Below, piece by piece: positions 9,616 through 17,270 of a stretch of DNA of 64,000 nt. The notes below the pieces were generated by a model. The model did no database searches and had not been told where the DNA came from. It saw only the letters and a program-made list of their open reading frames with translations. The stretch comes from Halomonas sp. DQ26W (GTDB taxonomy: Bacteria > Pseudomonadota > Gammaproteobacteria > Pseudomonadales > Halomonadaceae). The DNA lies in contig NZ_QPKI01000011.1 of the NCBI RefSeq assembly GCF_003339685.1, positions 45,480-109,479 on the forward strand. Reading direction: 5' to 3'. The number at the start of each line of letters is the position of its first letter. The first letter of the stretch is position 1. Made by a program: the position numbers and the translations under genes.

Positions 9616-10214
9616 TGATTCGGTTGGGTATTAGCGTCGAGGGTGCTACTGAACGAGAGTTTGTGAGCCGGGTGCTTGCGCCTGAATTGGCAAGAAATCA
9701 GGTTTTTGCCAGCCCCATTGACATGCGGGGGCGTGTATCGCTACAACGAATTAGTCGTGAAATAAATAGCCTTCTGGCGATGTTTGACTATGTGACGACG
9801 TTTTATGATTTTTATGGCTTTCAAAAAAGGCCCCAAGGTGATGTGGAAGCTTTGGAGATTGCTATTTCTGAGCTTGTCTCGCCAGGGCAGAGGCATCGAT
9901 TAATGCCTTATGTTCAGCAGTACGAGTTTGAAGCTCTGGTCTTGGCAGCACATGACCAAGCAGAGGCTGTCATGGCGATTAGGTCTCTTAGCGACCGTTT
10001 TAAAAAAATTGTTGCTGACAGCGGCGGCGCGGAGAAAGTGAATGATGGTTACGACACCTGTCCCTCGAGGCGCATCAAGGCGCTTGCCCCACAATACGAA
10101 AAAAAGTTTCACGGCCCCGTGATTCTTGAAGAGGGATTGGCTGCTGCCCGCGTTGGATGCCCACGCTTTGATGCATGGTTAACGCAATTATCACAACTCG
10201 CTGCGCAGGGTTAG
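9615..10214 (+). CDS. DUF4276 family, TOPRIM-like putative nuclease partner
   Basis: This 199-residue protein starts at the ATG at 9615, sharing one base with the ATPase stop, with GGGAGGT about 9 nt upstream. The N terminus VEGATEREF (E9 and E13) matches the 'EG.tE..f' strand of the DUF4276 and RloB families. YDFYGF (D65) lies where TOPRIM folds place their acidic D-x-D strand, and QQYEFEALVLA follows as a further conserved acidic helix. It is therefore a plausible metal-dependent nuclease or regulator working with the ATPase. Pairing of an ABC ATPase with a TOPRIM-like protein is the OLD/PARIS plan; the biochemical activity here is inferred. Base composition resembles the ATPase gene and differs from the GC-rich genes downstream. 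Confidence 0.72.
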   Translation: MIRLGISVEGATEREFVSRVLAPELARNQVFASPIDMRGRVSLQRISREINSLLAMFDYVTTFYDFYGFQKRPQGDVEALEIAISELVSPGQRHRLMPYVQQYEFEALVLAAHDQAEAVMAIRSLSDRFKKIVADSGGAEKVNDGYDTCPSRRIKALAPQYEKKFHGPVILEEGLAAARVGCPRFDAWLTQLSQLAAQG

Positions 10215-10284
10215 ATATGGTGATGATTTTAGATGTCAACGGCTCTATCTGCTTGAACGCTGCTGGCACCCAAAGCGTCGATAA

Positions 10285-10317
10285 AGCGGTAATTGGTCTG
10301 AATATTTTCGATTACCG
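10285..10317. promoter_or_regulatory. Inverted repeat upstream of the 64-residue gene
   Basis: GCGGTAAT (10285-10292) and ATTACCGC (10310-10317) form a perfect 8-bp inverted repeat with a 17-nt AT-rich spacer, 33 bp before the next ATG. It may be an operator or an mRNA stem in the 136-bp gap between the ATPase/TOPRIM-like pair and the Res-like genes. There is no U run, so it is not a classical terminator. Confidence 0.4.
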
Positions 10318-10350
10318 CCACTACAATCACCTCATCAAGGAGGCACGGCC

Positions 10351-10545
10351 ATGACTCAGCTGTCATCGGACACTCAGAAAATGCTCGATAGCCTCCGCAC
10401 TGCAGTGGCTAACACCCTGGAGCGTAAGCGTCGCCTCGGCCAGTACGCGGTGATCTGGCAGGACGGCAAGCCCGTGCTGGTGGGTGATGATGCGCCCAAG
10501 AAGCAGGTGGATGAACAGGGCGATCAGAACCGGGAGCCGCACTGA
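10351..10545 (+). CDS. Small 64-residue protein coupled to the Res-like gene
   Basis: The ATG follows an AAGGAGG ribosome site, and the stop overlaps the Res-like start by one base, so translation is coupled. The product has a helical N terminus (residues 1-28, SDTQKMLDSLRTAVANTLER), a short beta-like segment YAVIWQDGKPVLVG, and a charged tail. It has no cysteine motif, membrane segment or obvious DNA-binding motif. I do not recognise a named family. Position suggests a small subunit, chaperone or inhibitor of the large helicase-nuclease. The GC-rich codon use matches the Res-like gene rather than the preceding ATPase pair. Confidence 0.75.
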   Translation: MTQLSSDTQKMLDSLRTAVANTLERKRRLGQYAVIWQDGKPVLVGDDAPKKQVDEQGDQNREPH

Positions 10546-13500
10546 TGGCAGGTAGGCCACGCCAAACCAAAATCAAGCAGCTCAGCGCAAAGAGCGACTT
10601 TCTCAAGAAACTGGTACTCAATCAGTGGCTGCTGACGCGCTTCGGTATCGATCCCCTGGAGCAGTATCGCGACGGCGGCAGTCGCGTTCGTCCGATAACG
10701 CTACTCAGCAAGACGCTGAAAGAGAGTGGCCCGGGGCTAACTGGCGATCGCCACCATCATTACCTGCATGCCTTGCTGGGTAGCTATCAACCCAACTGGC
10801 AGTACGGTGAGGAGGATCTGAAGCGCTTCGACGCCAATATCGTCCAGCATACCGATGCCCTCAACCAGCAGCGTGAGGTCGGGGTGGAGTGGAAGTACTT
10901 TCAGTGGCTAACGCTGCTATTTGTGGAGGTTTACCTCCATGAGTACTTCCGTGACCGTGAGGCGCTTAAGTCCGGTCTCAATCGACAGGTCGAGCGATTC
11001 AACGGCTACTGGCAAGGGCAGGGCTACCAGACCGGTATCGGGCCCTATGAGGACGACGACCTCAACAAGGTGTGCCTTCAAAACGCCACGGGCTCAGGCA
11101 AGACGCTGCTGATGCACACCAACGTGCGTCAGTTTCGCCATTATGCCCGCAAGCACCACCGCATCGCCGACTACGGCCAGATCATCCTGATCACGCCCAA
11201 TGAGCGGCTTAGTGAGCAGCACCTGCTGGAGTGCCGTGATTCTAGCTTGGAGGCGGAGCGACTGAGTCAGGATGGTGGTGACCTGTTCAGCGGCGAACGG
11301 AAATCGCTGAGCCGCGTTGCGGTGACCGAGATCACCAAGCTCGGCATCGAGCAGGGCAAGAAGACCATGGCGGTCGACAGCTTCGGTGATGGCAACCTGC
11401 TGCTGGTCGATGAAGGGCACCGTGGGTTGGGCTCGGCGAGCGAAGAGAAGGGCTGGCTGTCGCATCGTAACAAGCTGGCCGGGCGGGGCTTCACCTTCGA
11501 ATACTCGGCCACCTTCAAGGAGGCCGTGGTCGCCGCCAAGGATACCGCGGTGGAGGAGACCTACGCCAAGAGCATCCTCTTCGATTACGGCTACCGCTAC
11601 TTTTACGAAGATGGCTACGGCAAGGACTATCGGATCTTCAATCTGCCGGAGAAGGAGACCCAGCAGCGCTACACCTACCTCACGGCGGCGCTGCTGGCGT
11701 TCTACCAGCAGCAGCGTTACTACCGGGAGGAGCATGGACAGCTGACCCAGTGGAATCTGGCTGCTCCGCTATGGGTATTCGTCGGGGCCAGCGTGGTCAA
11801 GGATGACGGCAGCAAGGAGACCGCCAAGAACTACAACGAGCGTGCTTCCGATATCGCACAGGTGCTGGGCTTTCTTGCCTGGTTCCTCGGGGAGAAGGAT
11901 GCAGCGCGCCGTGCGCTCAGCGCTGTCTATGAAGGTGACGCAGCAACGACTGGCTTGATTGACAAACAAGGCAACGAGATATTTTCTGGTAGTTTTCCCT
12001 GGCTCAAGGCCCAAGGGCCGACCGTCGAAGAGCTCTACCGCGACATCCTCACCCATACCTTCCACGCGCCGGGTGGGGGCACGCTGAACGTCGACCGCAT
12101 CACCGGTGACTCTGGCGAGCTACTGCTGAAAGTAGGGGAGGCGGAGAAGCCTTTTGGCCTGATCAACGTGGGCGATGCGCTTGGGCTGGCCGAGCACCTT
12201 GAGGGCCGCAAGATCCAGCACCTACAAGTCCGCAAGTCGGAGCTGGCTAATCCCATTTTCGCCGAGGTGACCCGTGAGAGCTCGCCGGTCAACCTATTGA
12301 TCGGCTCCAAGAAGTTCATCGAGGGCTGGAACTGCTGGCGTGTCTCCAGCATGGGGCTGATGAACACCGGCAAGAAGGAGGGCTCGCAGATCATCCAGCT
12401 GTTCGGCCGCGGTGTGCGTTTGAAGGGCCGCGACATGAGCCTGATGCGCTCGAGCCGGCTAGATCCGGTACTGGCTCCCAAGCACCTCTACTTGCTGGAA
12501 ACCCTCAATGTGTTCGGTGTCGGCGCCGATTTCATGGCGACCTTCCGTGACTTTCTAGAGGACGAGGGCCTGCCGGGCAACGATCAGCCCGAGATCCATA
12601 CGCTCAAGCTGAACGTTATGGAGGACGTCGGCAAATCGCTGAAGATGCTGCGTCCCAAGGTCCGACAGGACACCAAGCAGGCCTACAGCTTCCACCGCGA
12701 TGGCCCCTTGGTGCGCTTCGGCCACCCTGTGACTGCGCCGGGCAGTGGTTTTAGTCACGAGCTGGGCCTGACGCCGGATATCGTGCTCAAGGAGCGCAAG
12801 GTCGAGCTTGACCGCTACCCGAGGGTCGAGAGCCTGCAGGCTTCGGGCGTGAAGGACGTGATGGCCAAACCCGGGCAGGCCAAGCAGCATGAGCGCTACT
12901 TCGATGACCACCGCCTGCTGTTCCTGGACATGGCAGCGTTGGAGCGGGATCTGGAGCGCTACCGTCGAGCCCGTGGCTACGCCAACCTGCTGATCGATGC
13001 CGGTCGCTTCCCGGCGCTGCTGAAGAGCCAGGTGTGGTACAAACTGCTGGTTCCCGAAGATCAGTGGAAGCTACATGCCGACAACTTACAGCGCTACCAG
13101 AGTATGGCGCTGGAGCTTTTGTCGCTACTGATGGACAGAGTCTTCAACTATCATCGTCGCGCCTACCTGGAACCGCGCATGGAGTTGGTCGCGCTCGAGG
13201 ATGCCCGAGGCAACCTGCCGGATACCAAGGAGTATCAGCTGATTGTCGATGGGAGCGAATCGGCACTGATCGACGACATCAAGCAGATGAAGGAGGCCAT
13301 TGAGAAGCAGCGCCAGGCGATCTATCGCTCGTCCAAATCCAATGGCATCAGTGCTGTGCAGATCGGCGCTCATCTCTACAATCCGCTGCTGCACCTGGGC
13401 AAGGACAGCCGTATACGCGTCGAGCCCGTCGCTCTGAACGACAGCGAGTTCCGCTTCGTCGAGGATCTGAAAGGGTGGCTGGAGCGAAACCAGCAGGCGA

Positions 13501-13922
13501 TAGCGGAACGTGGTGAGCAGCTCTACCTGCTGCGCAACCTGGTGAAGCAGGGCATCGGCTTCTTCGAGGCGGGTGGATTCTACCCTGACTTCATCCTCTG
13601 GCATGTGCAGGACGATCGCCAGCGAATCGTCTTCGTCGATCCCCATGGGCTTCGTCACACCGGGCCCAAGGACGAGAAAATCGAGTTCGGAGAGCGCATC
13701 AAGGATGTGGAGCGGCGCCTGAAGAGTGACTACGTCGAACTGGAAAGCGTCATCCTGGCCCCTTCCAGCACTACGCGGGAGTGGATCACCAACCACTGGA
13801 ACATGACTGCTGAGGAGTTGCGCTCTAAGCACGTGCTGTTCATGTCTGACTCGGATTACTTGGATAGCCTGATGCAGGTGGTGGCCGGCCCAGCAGCGGC
13901 AAAAGCAACAGCTCAACCGTGA
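10545..13922 (+). CDS. Type III Res-like DEAD/DEAH helicase with PD-(D/E)xK-type C terminus
   Basis: This 1125-residue superfamily 2 helicase is the likely DNA-cutting subunit of the cassette. Visible motifs are Walker A ATGSGKT (181-187), DEGH in place of DEAH (289-292), the SAT-like motif YSATF, and a late motif VI-like segment LFGRGVRLKGRD. Near the end PDF (1014-1016) and FVDPHG (D1032, H1034) occupy the positions of the P-D...(E/D)-x-K nuclease motif of type III Res proteins, with histidine where lysine is usual. Cleavage may thus be altered. It is closest in plan to uncharacterised Res-like helicases found beside methyltransferases. With the Mod-like enzyme at 5199 it could form a restriction-modification system. 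Downstream DNA is gene debris, so this closes the cassette. Confidence 0.85.
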   Translation: MAGRPRQTKIKQLSAKSDFLKKLVLNQWLLTRFGIDPLEQYRDGGSRVRPITLLSKTLKESGPGLTGDRHHHYLHALLGSYQPNWQYGEEDLKRFDANIVQHTDALNQQREVGVEWKYFQWLTLLFVEVYLHEYFRDREALKSGLNRQVERFNGYWQGQGYQTGIGPYEDDDLNKVCLQNATGSGKTLLMHTNVRQFRHYARKHHRIADYGQIILITPNERLSEQHLLECRDSSLEAERLSQDGGDLFSGERKSLSRVAVTEITKLGIEQGKKTMAVDSFGDGNLLLVDEGHRGLGSASEEKGWLSHRNKLAGRGFTFEYSATFKEAVVAAKDTAVEETYAKSILFDYGYRYFYEDGYGKDYRIFNLPEKETQQRYTYLTAALLAFYQQQRYYREEHGQLTQWNLAAPLWVFVGASVVKDDGSKETAKNYNERASDIAQVLGFLAWFLGEKDAARRALSAVYEGDAATTGLIDKQGNEIFSGSFPWLKAQGPTVEELYRDILTHTFHAPGGGTLNVDRITGDSGELLLKVGEAEKPFGLINVGDALGLAEHLEGRKIQHLQVRKSELANPIFAEVTRESSPVNLLIGSKKFIEGWNCWRVSSMGLMNTGKKEGSQIIQLFGRGVRLKGRDMSLMRSSRLDPVLAPKHLYLLETLNVFGVGADFMATFRDFLEDEGLPGNDQPEIHTLKLNVMEDVGKSLKMLRPKVRQDTKQAYSFHRDGPLVRFGHPVTAPGSGFSHELGLTPDIVLKERKVELDRYPRVESLQASGVKDVMAKPGQAKQHERYFDDHRLLFLDMAALERDLERYRRARGYANLLIDAGRFPALLKSQVWYKLLVPEDQWKLHADNLQRYQSMALELLSLLMDRVFNYHRRAYLEPRMELVALEDARGNLPDTKEYQLIVDGSESALIDDIKQMKEAIEKQRQAIYRSSKSNGISAVQIGAHLYNPLLHLGKDSRIRVEPVALNDSEFRFVEDLKGWLERNQQAIAERGEQLYLLRNLVKQGIGFFEAGGFYPDFILWHVQDDRQRIVFVDPHGLRHTGPKDEKIEFGERIKDVERRLKSDYVELESVILAPSSTTREWITNHWNMTAEELRSKHVLFMSDSDYLDSLMQVVAGPAAAKATAQP

Positions 13923-13934
13923 TGCAGGCCACCT

Positions 13935-14027
13935 ACCGTCACCCTCAAGAATATTTACCGTGAGGAGGAGCTCACCCAGGAGGCAACCGTTAGGAAATTC
14001 CGAACGGTTCAGCTGGAAGGGCATTGA
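13935..14027 (+). pseudogene. RhuM-family gene fragment
   Basis: Thirty codons reading TVTLKNIYREEELTQEAT followed by VRKFRTVQLEGH and a stop match the conserved 'iY.E.EL...aTvrkF.tvQ.EG' segment of RhuM (virulence/phage-type) proteins. No start or remaining domain is present, so it is a remnant. It begins 13 bp after the Res-like stop, marking decayed DNA. RhuM-like genes often lie beside restriction systems, so a full copy may once have belonged here. Confidence 0.6.
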
Positions 14028-14233
14028 GAGACCGCTTCCCTGGCGTAGCAGACGCAGAGCTCGATATGGGCGTGACAGGCACGGCAGCGAATCCAGAAAC
14101 GCTTCTCCGAGCGCCAGATGAAGTCGAAGTAGGTCCAGGTTCTGGGCTTGTGGGTCAGACGCTGGCTCTGGCCGCAGGCACAGATCAGCGCGTAGCCCCC
14201 ATCTTCCAGCCAAATGACTACGATGGTCTCCAT
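14009..14233 (-). CDS. Small cysteine-rich, zinc-ribbon-like protein
   Basis: This 74-residue frame on the minus strand starts at an ATG preceded by AGGGTGGA seven nucleotides upstream. It carries cysteine knuckles CAC near the N terminus, then CRAC and CVC near the C terminus, a pattern compatible with a zinc ribbon. Aromatic residues are frequent (WTYFDFIW). It lies among gene fragments (rhuM and umuC) and overlaps the rhuM fragment by 19 bp, so it may be real or relic. No family is recognised. Confidence 0.4.
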   Translation of the reverse strand: METIVVIWLEDGGYALICACGQSQRLTHKPRTWTYFDFIWRSEKRFWIRCRACHAHIELCVCYAREAVSQCPSS

Positions 14234-14290
14234 GCCATGTTCCACCCTGTGAGTGTCCATCAAAGACACTGTGGGGCAGGTGACGGCGTG

Positions 14291-14353
14291 TCAGCGCAGA
14301 CGGGGCAGCTCGTCCCAGCGCGGTGTGCGGTTGGTGCAGCGCAGGTGCCAGGC
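14291..14353 (-). pseudogene. umuC 3'-end fragment (copy 1)
   Basis: Reading the minus strand gives AWHLRCTNRTPRWDELPRLR and a stop, which matches the last residues of UmuC. The intact umuC at 38758-40038 ends AWHLRCNNLTQRCSTRWEEL plus six residues. Only 21 codons survive. A second, longer fragment is at 28462-28745 and also ends PRLR, so the two fragments resemble each other more than the intact gene does. It lies next to the integrase side of the island. Confidence 0.65.
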
Positions 14354-14501
14354 GACCAGGAAAAACAATAGATCAACAGCCAGTAGATGGCGTTGCTGGC
14401 AGCACAGCGACGAGCAGCTGATGCTGCCGTGCTATTCAGCGATCCGCTGAGTTTCTCGAAACAGGAAATTCAGTGGTTTGACGCTATCTCAATCATAGGT
14501 C

Positions 14502-15698
14502 TCACAAGCCAGCGATGAAATCAGCCCATTCTTGCATCATCGCCCGCCGTTTCTCGAACAGGTCTCCGCGGCGGTATGCCGCCTCCACCTTGTTCTCGAT
14601 GGTGTGGGCCAGCGCCATTTCGGCCACGTCACGCGGGTAGCTGGTGACCTCGCCGGTCCAGTCGCGAAAGCTCGAGCGGAAGCCGTGGGGCACGAAGTCA
14701 CCACGCTCGCCGTCAAGGCCGAAGCCCATCCCGCGCATGAGCTGGAGCATGGCCATATTGGAGAGGGGGCGTCCGTAACGAGCCCCAGGGAAGACATAGG
14801 GATTGCCCTTTACCCTCGGGAGCTCGCTCAGCAGCGCCAACGCTTGCTGGGGCAGCGGCACACGATGTTCGCGGCGAGCCTTCATCCTGTCTGCTGGGAT
14901 CGTCCAGGTCTCATTGTCGAGGTCGATCTCCGGCCACTCGGAGCGAAGAACTTCCGAGGTCCGCGTAGCTGTCAGGATCAGAATCTGCAATGCCTTGGAG
15001 GAGATGCTGGTATAGCCCTGGAGCTCAGCTATGAAGGCGGCGACCTCGTCGTAAGGCATGGCAGGGTGGTGCGTCACCTTCTTGACCCTAGAGGGCCTGG
15101 CCAGCAGCTTATCAAGGTGGCCACGCCAGCGAGCCGGATTTACGGGGTCTCGGTAGTTATGCGCCGCGGCGTAGTCGAGAACGTTCTCGATCCGCCCCTG
15201 CACTCGCTTGGCCGTCTCGGTCTTGCTGATCCAGATCGGTGACAGGATCTTCAGGACGTCTTGGGTGGTGACCTCATCGACCGGCTTGCTCCCGATAACC
15301 GGCCGGGCATAAGCCTTCAAGGTACTGACCCACTGCCGGGCATGTTTGGCGTTCCGCCAGCTGCGTCGGTGAGACATGATGTAGCGAGCGGCACAGCTGG
15401 TGAAGGAGGGCGTTGTTTCATCGGCTTGGTCTTCCACGATGCCGACCTCCATGGGATCGATTCCGCTTTTGACCAGCTTACGGTTGTCGGTAGCTCGCTC
15501 CCGGGCTTCCGCGAGGGACGTTTCCGGAAAGCTGCCCAGGCCCATGTAGCGCTGCTTGCCCTGCAGCTTGAACCTGTAGATCCAGCTCACCGACCCACCG
15601 GCGGTGATCTGGAGGTATAGCCCCTGGCCATCGCCGGTCATGCCCTTCTTGCCTTCCTTCGCGAGCTTCTGAACCGCCTTGCTGGTGAGCTTGCCCAT
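14502..15698 (-). CDS. int: P4-type tyrosine integrase of the island
   Basis: This 398-residue site-specific recombinase has the DUF4102-type N-terminal arm-binding domain of P4/CP4 integrases (KLTSKAVQKL, GLYLQITAGG, YRFKLQGKQRYMGLGSFPE) and the catalytic residues R (ATRTSEVL), H-x-x-R (HGFRSSFR), H (ALAHTIEN) and Y (VEAAYRRGD). The start at 15698 is preferred because it gives MGKLTSK, the family start, with AGGGA just upstream. A longer frame begins further up. The integrase sits 192 bp from the tRNA-Ser 3'-end fragment at 15890-15903, the expected location beside an attachment site, and most likely inserted the defence island. AlpA (496-789) would be its regulator. Confidence 0.9.
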   Translation of the reverse strand: MGKLTSKAVQKLAKEGKKGMTGDGQGLYLQITAGGSVSWIYRFKLQGKQRYMGLGSFPETSLAEARERATDNRKLVKSGIDPMEVGIVEDQADETTPSFTSCAARYIMSHRRSWRNAKHARQWVSTLKAYARPVIGSKPVDEVTTQDVLKILSPIWISKTETAKRVQGRIENVLDYAAAHNYRDPVNPARWRGHLDKLLARPSRVKKVTHHPAMPYDEVAAFIAELQGYTSISSKALQILILTATRTSEVLRSEWPEIDLDNETWTIPADRMKARREHRVPLPQQALALLSELPRVKGNPYVFPGARYGRPLSNMAMLQLMRGMGFGLDGERGDFVPHGFRSSFRDWTGEVTSYPRDVAEMALAHTIENKVEAAYRRGDLFEKRRAMMQEWADFIAGL

Positions 15699-15889
15699 GA
15701 GTGTCCCTGTTGCGCCGCTGCTTGATGCCATGCAGCCTACCACAACCTGACCCACACTTTGACCCACACATTGGTCCAGGGATTAGCAGGGCTGCATAAG
15801 GCAGTACTGGACAAGAAGGCATTAAAAACTATTTAATATCAATTGTTTGAAGGTGGTCTTTGTATCTCATGGGATAGTCAGTATACGGA

Positions 15890-15903
15890 CTCCCCCTCCG
15901 CCA
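15890..15903 (+). other. Attachment-site remnant: tRNA-Ser 3' end
   Basis: CTCCCCCTCCGCCA equals the acceptor-stem 3' end with CCA of bacterial tRNA-Ser genes. No tRNA body lies upstream (15768-15889 is AT-rich non-coding), so this is only the 3' portion duplicated when a P4-like island integrates into a tRNA gene. It is directly followed by a terminator like those after tRNA genes. The intact tRNA-Ser and other island end should lie to the left of the window. Confidence 0.6.
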
Positions 15904-15915
15904 CGAATACCGAAT

Positions 15916-15944
15916 AAGCCGCTGATTTAAGCGGCTTTTTCTTT
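15916..15944 (+). terminator. Rho-independent terminator after the att remnant
   Basis: The stem AAGCCGC / GCGGCTT (15916-15922 and 15931-15937) with loop TGATTTAA is followed by TTTCTTT. It probably belonged to the tRNA-Ser gene whose 3' end precedes it by 12 bp. Confidence 0.8.
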
Positions 15945-16020
15945 GCTTGTAAAGTCCAGGCCCATACTCCAGCCTATACTTTGAGCCTAGCTTCCTCTGA
16001 ACCTGTCAGGACTACGCTGG

Positions 16021-16050
16021 TGTAGTGGCCAAAAATACTTGACCACTACA
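16021..16050. repeat. Imperfect 30-bp palindrome cutting the recombinase 3' end
   Basis: TGTAGTGGCCA (16021-16031) and TGACCACTACA (16040-16050) are inverted repeats with one mismatch and an 8-bp AT-rich spacer. The tyrosine recombinase reading frame on the minus strand is stopped inside this repeat (TAG, 16046-16048) right after its catalytic-tyrosine motif. Starting with TG and ending with CA, it looks like two joined insertion-sequence ends or a small hairpin relic. Confidence 0.5.
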
Positions 16051-16529
16051 CGTAGATGCGCGTCGTGTCATGGCTCTTGTGTCGCAGCAATTGGCCGATC
16101 TGTGACAAGGTCGCGCCGCAACGAAGAAGCTCTGTGGCAAGGCTGTGGCGGAAGAGATGTGCCCCATGGTGTACGCAGCCACTGATGCCAGCGCGCTTGA
16201 GAGCCGCCCCGGCGATCATTGTGATAGCGCTACCGGAGGCGAAGCCGGCATGGGGTGCCAAGGTGCGGAGAAATAGCCGGCGGCACGGTGAAGCCGGACG
16301 GTCATCACGCAGATAAGCAACGATGGCCACGCCGACATCAGAGGGCATTGGCATCCGTGTCTGCTGGCGATTCTTGGCACTAATCAGCATCGTCCCAGAT
16401 CGCCAGTCGATATCATCCAGGGTGAGGGTTGCGACTTCGTTGGCCCGCAATCCAACCTTGGCCAGCATCTGTCAATGGCCATCAGAACTGACCCACCAGC
16501 GGCCAATAAAATTGACCCACCCTTGATCG

Positions 16530-17270
16530 TTAGCTAAGCGTCTTCTGCTTCAGCCGGTAGCTCTCGCCTCCCAGCAGGTAGAGGTGCGAGTGGTGGATGA
16601 TCCGGTCGATGATCGGCACCGCCACGTTATCGTCGTGGAAGAACTCCCCCCAGCTGGTGAAGTCCTTGTTGGTGGTGATGATCAGCGACCGGTATTCGTA
16701 GAACCGGTTGATCAGCTGGAACAGTGCGTAGCGTGCTTGTCGGTTCATCGGCAAATACCCTAGCTCGTCGATCACCAGGGCGTCGGCCTTGGTCAGTTGA
16801 TGGAGCTTCTTCTTCAGCTCACCCTTCATCTCGGCCAGCTCCAGTTCCTCGACCAGGTCGAGGGCGTTGCGGAACCTGACCCGGTAGCCCGCCTCGATGG
16901 CCTTCTGGCCGATGCCGATGGCCAAATGGGTCTTGCCCACTCCCGGCGGGCCGATGAACACCAGGTTCTCGCGGTTATCGAGGAAGGCGAAGTCGAGCAG
17001 GGCGTTGATCTGGCGCTTGGTGATGGTGGTCTGGTGTCGGTAGTCGAACGCTTCCAGCCGCTTGTCGCTGGGGAACCCGGCCTGGCGCCGGTACAGGTCG
17101 ATGCGCTTGGCGTCGCGCCGCTGCCGCTCATGCTCGACCAGCATGTCGGCGAAGCTCAGGTAGGAGGCCTCGTTGGCCTCGGCTCGGGCCAGCAGATCGA
17201 CGAGGTCATCGGCAATGGCGCCCAGGCGCAGGCTGCGGTAGCGCCCGGTGGTCAGCTCAAGCTGCCCCAT
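16530..17270 (-). CDS. istB: IS21 helper ATPase IstB
   Basis: This 246-residue AAA+ ATPase assembles on DNA and directs IstA to target sites. The Walker A is GPPGVGKT and the Walker B LVIDELGYLP. Sensor-like ITTNKDFTSWGEFF and the C-terminal IDRIIHHSHLYLLGGESYR are typical of IstB. It overlaps the istA stop by 14 bp, the usual arrangement that couples their translation. It appears full length with no frameshift. Confidence 0.93.
   Translation of the reverse strand: MGQLELTTGRYRSLRLGAIADDLVDLLARAEANEASYLSFADMLVEHERQRRDAKRIDLYRRQAGFPSDKRLEAFDYRHQTTITKRQINALLDFAFLDNRENLVFIGPPGVGKTHLAIGIGQKAIEAGYRVRFRNALDLVEELELAEMKGELKKKLHQLTKADALVIDELGYLPMNRQARYALFQLINRFYEYRSLIITTNKDFTSWGEFFHDDNVAVPIIDRIIHHSHLYLLGGESYRLKQKTLS

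Noticed and set aside
2174..13922. Assignment of the cassette to DISARM or BREX
   Set aside because: No DrmA/DrmB/DrmC, PglZ or BrxC-type proteins are present in the window; only single subunits look similar.
13125..14213. A 362-codon minus-strand frame over the Res-like gene end
   Set aside because: Low-complexity L/Q-rich product lying opposite the conserved nuclease end; shadow frame.
15840..15910. A complete tRNA-Ser gene
   Set aside because: Only the 3' end and CCA match; no anticodon arm or D arm can be folded upstream.
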